From Albula goreensis (lineage: Eukaryota; Chordata; Actinopteri; Albuliformes; Albulidae): DNA of 64,000 bases. The position numbers and the translations under genes are program-made. The DNA lies in contig CM040745.1 of NCBI GenBank assembly GCA_022829145.1, forward strand, positions 18,438,906 to 18,502,905. Reading direction: 5' to 3'. Shown here in pieces: positions 60,595 through 64,000 of the stretch. The stretch's first letter is position 1, and each line of letters starts with the position of its first letter. Under the pieces are notes generated by a model, which ran no database searches, was not told where the DNA came from, and worked only from the letters and a program-made list of their open reading frames with translations.

Positions 60595-60770
60595 TAAAAA
60601 AAATCAATGACAAAATAATCATCGGTAGATGTTGAATGATTCCTTCATTGATGAGACTTCAAAATGAAAATTCCAGATATGCATGTATTCTTGGAGTGTT
60701 GGATGTCTTCTCAATGTAGAAGGCATCATTCAACATCTACCAATAATTATTTTTTTCATTGATTGTTTTT
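60595..60770. repeat. Inverted-repeat element (about 52-bp arms)
   Basis: Arm 60595-60646 (ending gatgttgaatgattccttc) and arm 60719-60770 (gaaggcatcattcaacatc and onward) are imperfect reverse complements, separated by about 72 bases. It looks like a MITE remnant next to the TG repeat. Confidence 0.7.
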
Positions 60771-63700
60771 ACATACAATAGCCCAATAAAGCCCCTGCCC
60801 TACATATCAATGTGGGATTAAATGGCACATAATTTTCCTCTGAATGGACATCTGAATGCAGAATGTATGTTGAAACTATGTTACGTTATTTGCTATGCCA
60901 ATGAATGAGAGTTGAATGAGAATACCAGATGTATACACCTGAGTCAGGACTCACTATGACCTTGACAATTGACCTTTTAATGTGAGAATCAATATAGGTT
61001 CTCAGAAGCAGTAGGCATAACATCAACATGAAATTTCATTAACATTCACAATTGTTGGAGTTAGAGGAAGTTACTTTCTTTCATTGTTGTGATTGGGGCA
61101 TGAACATTGATTGGGGTTTGGTGTAACAGTCTAGAATGTAAGGTTTCTCCCAAATTCATGTTCGGTTTGTTTGAAGTTAGGTTTTCAAAAGGACAAACCT
61201 AGCAAAGTTGTCTGTGATCCTGTGATCTCAAATGTTTTTGAAAGCTAGAAGTGACAATATATATGTCAAGCTTCACTAACACCTACACATAATTTTGGAC
61301 TGCTATTTAAAAAATATTACAAAAATTCCATGTTAGTTTATAAGTTCATGATTACTGACGGCAGGTCTTAATTTGATACAAAGTGCTTATGCTCTCGAAA
61401 TCAACCCTAAATTGTTATCATGTGCCAGTTGTAATCATCTCTGTAGGAGATACAGTTTGCTTAATGCTATGTATTGGACAGTACAGATGAGCATTATAGT
61501 GTTCAGAGAGATTAACTGAAATTAACCAGGAAAGTGGGTGACTTGCAGTTTTCTATATTAGAATACATTACATGCTGATCAATACTTCCAAACAGTTAAG
61601 AGGCTCTTCCTTCATTATGACATAACAGAATGTTAGATGTAATGGTATGACTGCTATCCCACATGTATGAGCTATGTGAAGTACAAGCTAAATGGAAGTT
61701 CTCATCACACTCCAAAGAAAAATCTATGTTTTTAGTTAGGAATATGTTAGATTTTCTGTGATGTTCGTTATGCATATTATGGAGAAAAGACAGGATTACG
61801 TCTGTGTGTTGCTAGATGAGTCATTGGACAAAGACCTGTTTTGATATGTCTGATACAGTTGAGTCAGTATTTAGTACTGACATCACATTGTTCATACTGT
61901 ACACAGCTGAAGCCTTATGTAGCATTGTGCAGCTAATTGTTTTTGCATCTTTTTATTGGTTAAATCATGCTTACAGCAAGTTGAAATAATTTTGATTTTT
62001 AGCTATTGCTCTCAGAAATTAAAAATGATTAGATAATAATGAATACCTCACTAGTGAAATGAGCAGCAAACATGGGGAGAAAAACGTTTTTGACATTGAG
62101 GAAAAATGTTTGTGAGTCTATGCAGTTTATCAAATGTTTGTTTTATTTTCCAGCTGAAATGGAATCATTTAAAGTTTACTCTTTTGTGGGCTGGGGTGAA
62201 GTGAGCATGTTTAGAAAAACTGAAAAGATTTCAAGAGTATGTTTATGAACCCCCCCCCCCCAGGATTACTAATTGATGCCAGATGGGGTGGTTATTAGAA
62301 CATGTTGGGGAGCCAGGGTTTCCCTCTGTGGAGCCCTGTCTCAATCTGATGGGCTTCCACAGAGGGGTGGTGGGGACCCAGCTGACATCCCTGATGGTTA
62401 AGCTCTTTGTGCTGGTTGAACAGTGTTTGCCACACTGTACCAGAACTCCCTTGGGGGATTGTGTGAGGGACTGAGGTTGATACTGACATATATGTGGAAA
62501 ATGATTGTATCTGACTGTATCTTAACTGATCCTAACATTTGCCCTGTGTAGAGATGATAATATACAGTAGCTGTGGTGTGTTCTGTATGCATGCCAGAGA
62601 TACAGCATGGTAAGTAAGCACACGTTTGAGCTTCTCCACAGCCAAGGAAAGTGAAGATGACATAGGATTCCCATTTAAAAGAGTGGTACTTATGAACTCA
62701 AAGACAAAGTAGTACCATTTTATGTGTGGATTGGAGCAACACCTCCTGCAGTTTGGGAATGTGGATTGATTGATAAATGATTAATATCAGCAGCAGTCTC
62801 TGTGATGAGAGAAGGCCACTAATATCAATGTCCACTGAAGAATGCACAGATTGTGTCCACACCAGACATCTGGTCTCTGCAGGAATTCTTCCCTGGCATC
62901 AATTCATTTAGTAACCATACATGCTACGATAGGGGTTAGAAGCAGCTTGGCATTGCTTAGTTCTTTTTCAAGATTCCACTTTATATTTAGTTCAGCTGTA
63001 GGGCCCAGGGATGAGGTTCTGTGATCACTTTCATGATGGAGGATTTAAGATGACATTTGTGGAACTTTAGTGGAGCATAGCATGACTGGGAGCTGTGATT
63101 GGTCAGAGCTGATGTTTGTGGAGCGTAGGGAAGGGGGCAGGTATGGCAGGTGATTAATTCCTGTGCCCTCTAGCACTTCCTGCAATCATGGCTAATGACT
63201 GTTGACAATAAAAGCACAGCTGGGAACCTCTATGTCTGACAAAGTTACTTTTTATATATTATAGGCTCTGCTTTACATATACTGGTATTTCCCTCAATTA
63301 TCATATGTTTCCTTATTTTGTTTGTCATCAGTACTAAATGGCACCATGTCTTACATACCAGCTTTCAGGTATGCAGAGCTCACTAGCAGCCTGCTATCAG
63401 TACCACTGTCTGTCCTTCATCAGTTTGGAAAACATAGCAGTGCAGTAGTAGCTGAATTGCTCACCCTATGTTTTAACCTTTAATAGGTAGTTGGTGTGAA
63501 TAGCTGATTTGCTCTGCTCGGATAAACCAGCAGCTGTGCTTAGTACGATTATTTTACTTGTTAGCTGGAATAGACAAATCCATAGTGTAATGACATAATG
63601 TTTTCGCCTTTTATACAACAAAAATCAAAGAAAAGTGAAAGTTAACCAATATGATCAGTATACCATCTTTGAAACCCAGAGCTAGAATTATTGCAAATAA

Positions 63701-64000
63701 AGCATCTGCATTGGCAAAGATTGTTGCATTATAAAAGTAATGAAAAAATGCTGTTTAATTTTCACTTCACTTTCATTTTTATGTCTTTCTGTGTTTTTTT
63801 TTTATTTGTATAGTAAGAAATAAGAAGAAGGCAATTATACCAAAATGTCTGGCAATGCTAAGGGGGACTGTAGATATTTTAGAGAGAACTATAGCACCCA
63901 TTTGTGGTGCCCCATTTCATTTTTTGTACATTTTATTGAGTTGTGTTGGGGGGTTTGAGAGGAATGTGGAGATAAATGCATTGTCTATTATCATCTCTCA

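Larger units (their letters stand above)
59705..64000. other. Gene-free 3' region
   Basis: Apart from the TG repeat and the inverted-repeat element, no exon, RNA gene or regulatory feature could be supported. A homopolymer C run occurs near 62250-62263. AATAAA at about 63207 has no associated gene. It may be flanking or intronic sequence of a gene outside the window. Confidence 0.45.

Overview
The window is vertebrate nuclear DNA and almost certainly a ray-finned (teleost) fish. Coding sequence is split into many short exons with canonical GT-AG junctions. CA/TG microsatellites are abundant, and the non-coding sequence carries fish-type repeats: a tRNA-derived SINE, hAT- and Harbinger-type DNA-transposon remnants, and foldback elements. 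No bacterial, plasmid, phage or CRISPR features were seen. The species cannot be named from the sequence.

Six protein-coding genes could be rebuilt exon by exon, and all reading frames close without an internal stop. On the minus strand: gtf3c3 (TFIIIC subunit 3, 18 exons, 911 codons, 7332-18114), pgap1 (GPI-inositol deacylase, 27 exons, 940 codons, 24554-39684) and maip1 (matrix AAA-peptidase interacting protein, 5 exons, 246 codons, 41320-43621). On the plus strand: tyw5 (tRNA wybutosine hydroxylase, 8 exons, 331 codons, 44189-46705), ubxn4 (ER UBX-domain protein, 13 exons, 529 codons, 47768-53864) and an nmi/ifi35-family gene (10 coding exons, 385 codons, 56088-59522).

Layout: 1-7 kb has no recognisable gene, apart from one possible minus-strand 5' exon near 5.9 kb. 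7-18 kb is gtf3c3. 18-21 kb is a repeat-rich spacer with a truncated Harbinger transposase N-terminus and a dispersed repeat that recurs at 54.7 kb. 21-39.7 kb is pgap1 with a probable long 3' UTR; its introns hold a hAT-like MITE, a 1 kb repeat and a nested foldback cluster. 39.7-41.3 kb is spacer and probable maip1 3' UTR. maip1 and tyw5 are head to head over about 570 bp. ubxn4 and nmi follow, and 59.5-64 kb is gene-free.

The genes do not form one pathway. They are housekeeping functions (Pol III transcription, GPI-anchor remodelling, mitochondrial protein quality control, tRNA modification, ERAD) plus one interferon-type gene. From memory of the human map, all six orthologues lie on human 2q but in several separate blocks. 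Exon coordinates were derived by hand from splice signals, phase and family similarity. I recognised genes from knowledge of the protein families, with no database search.
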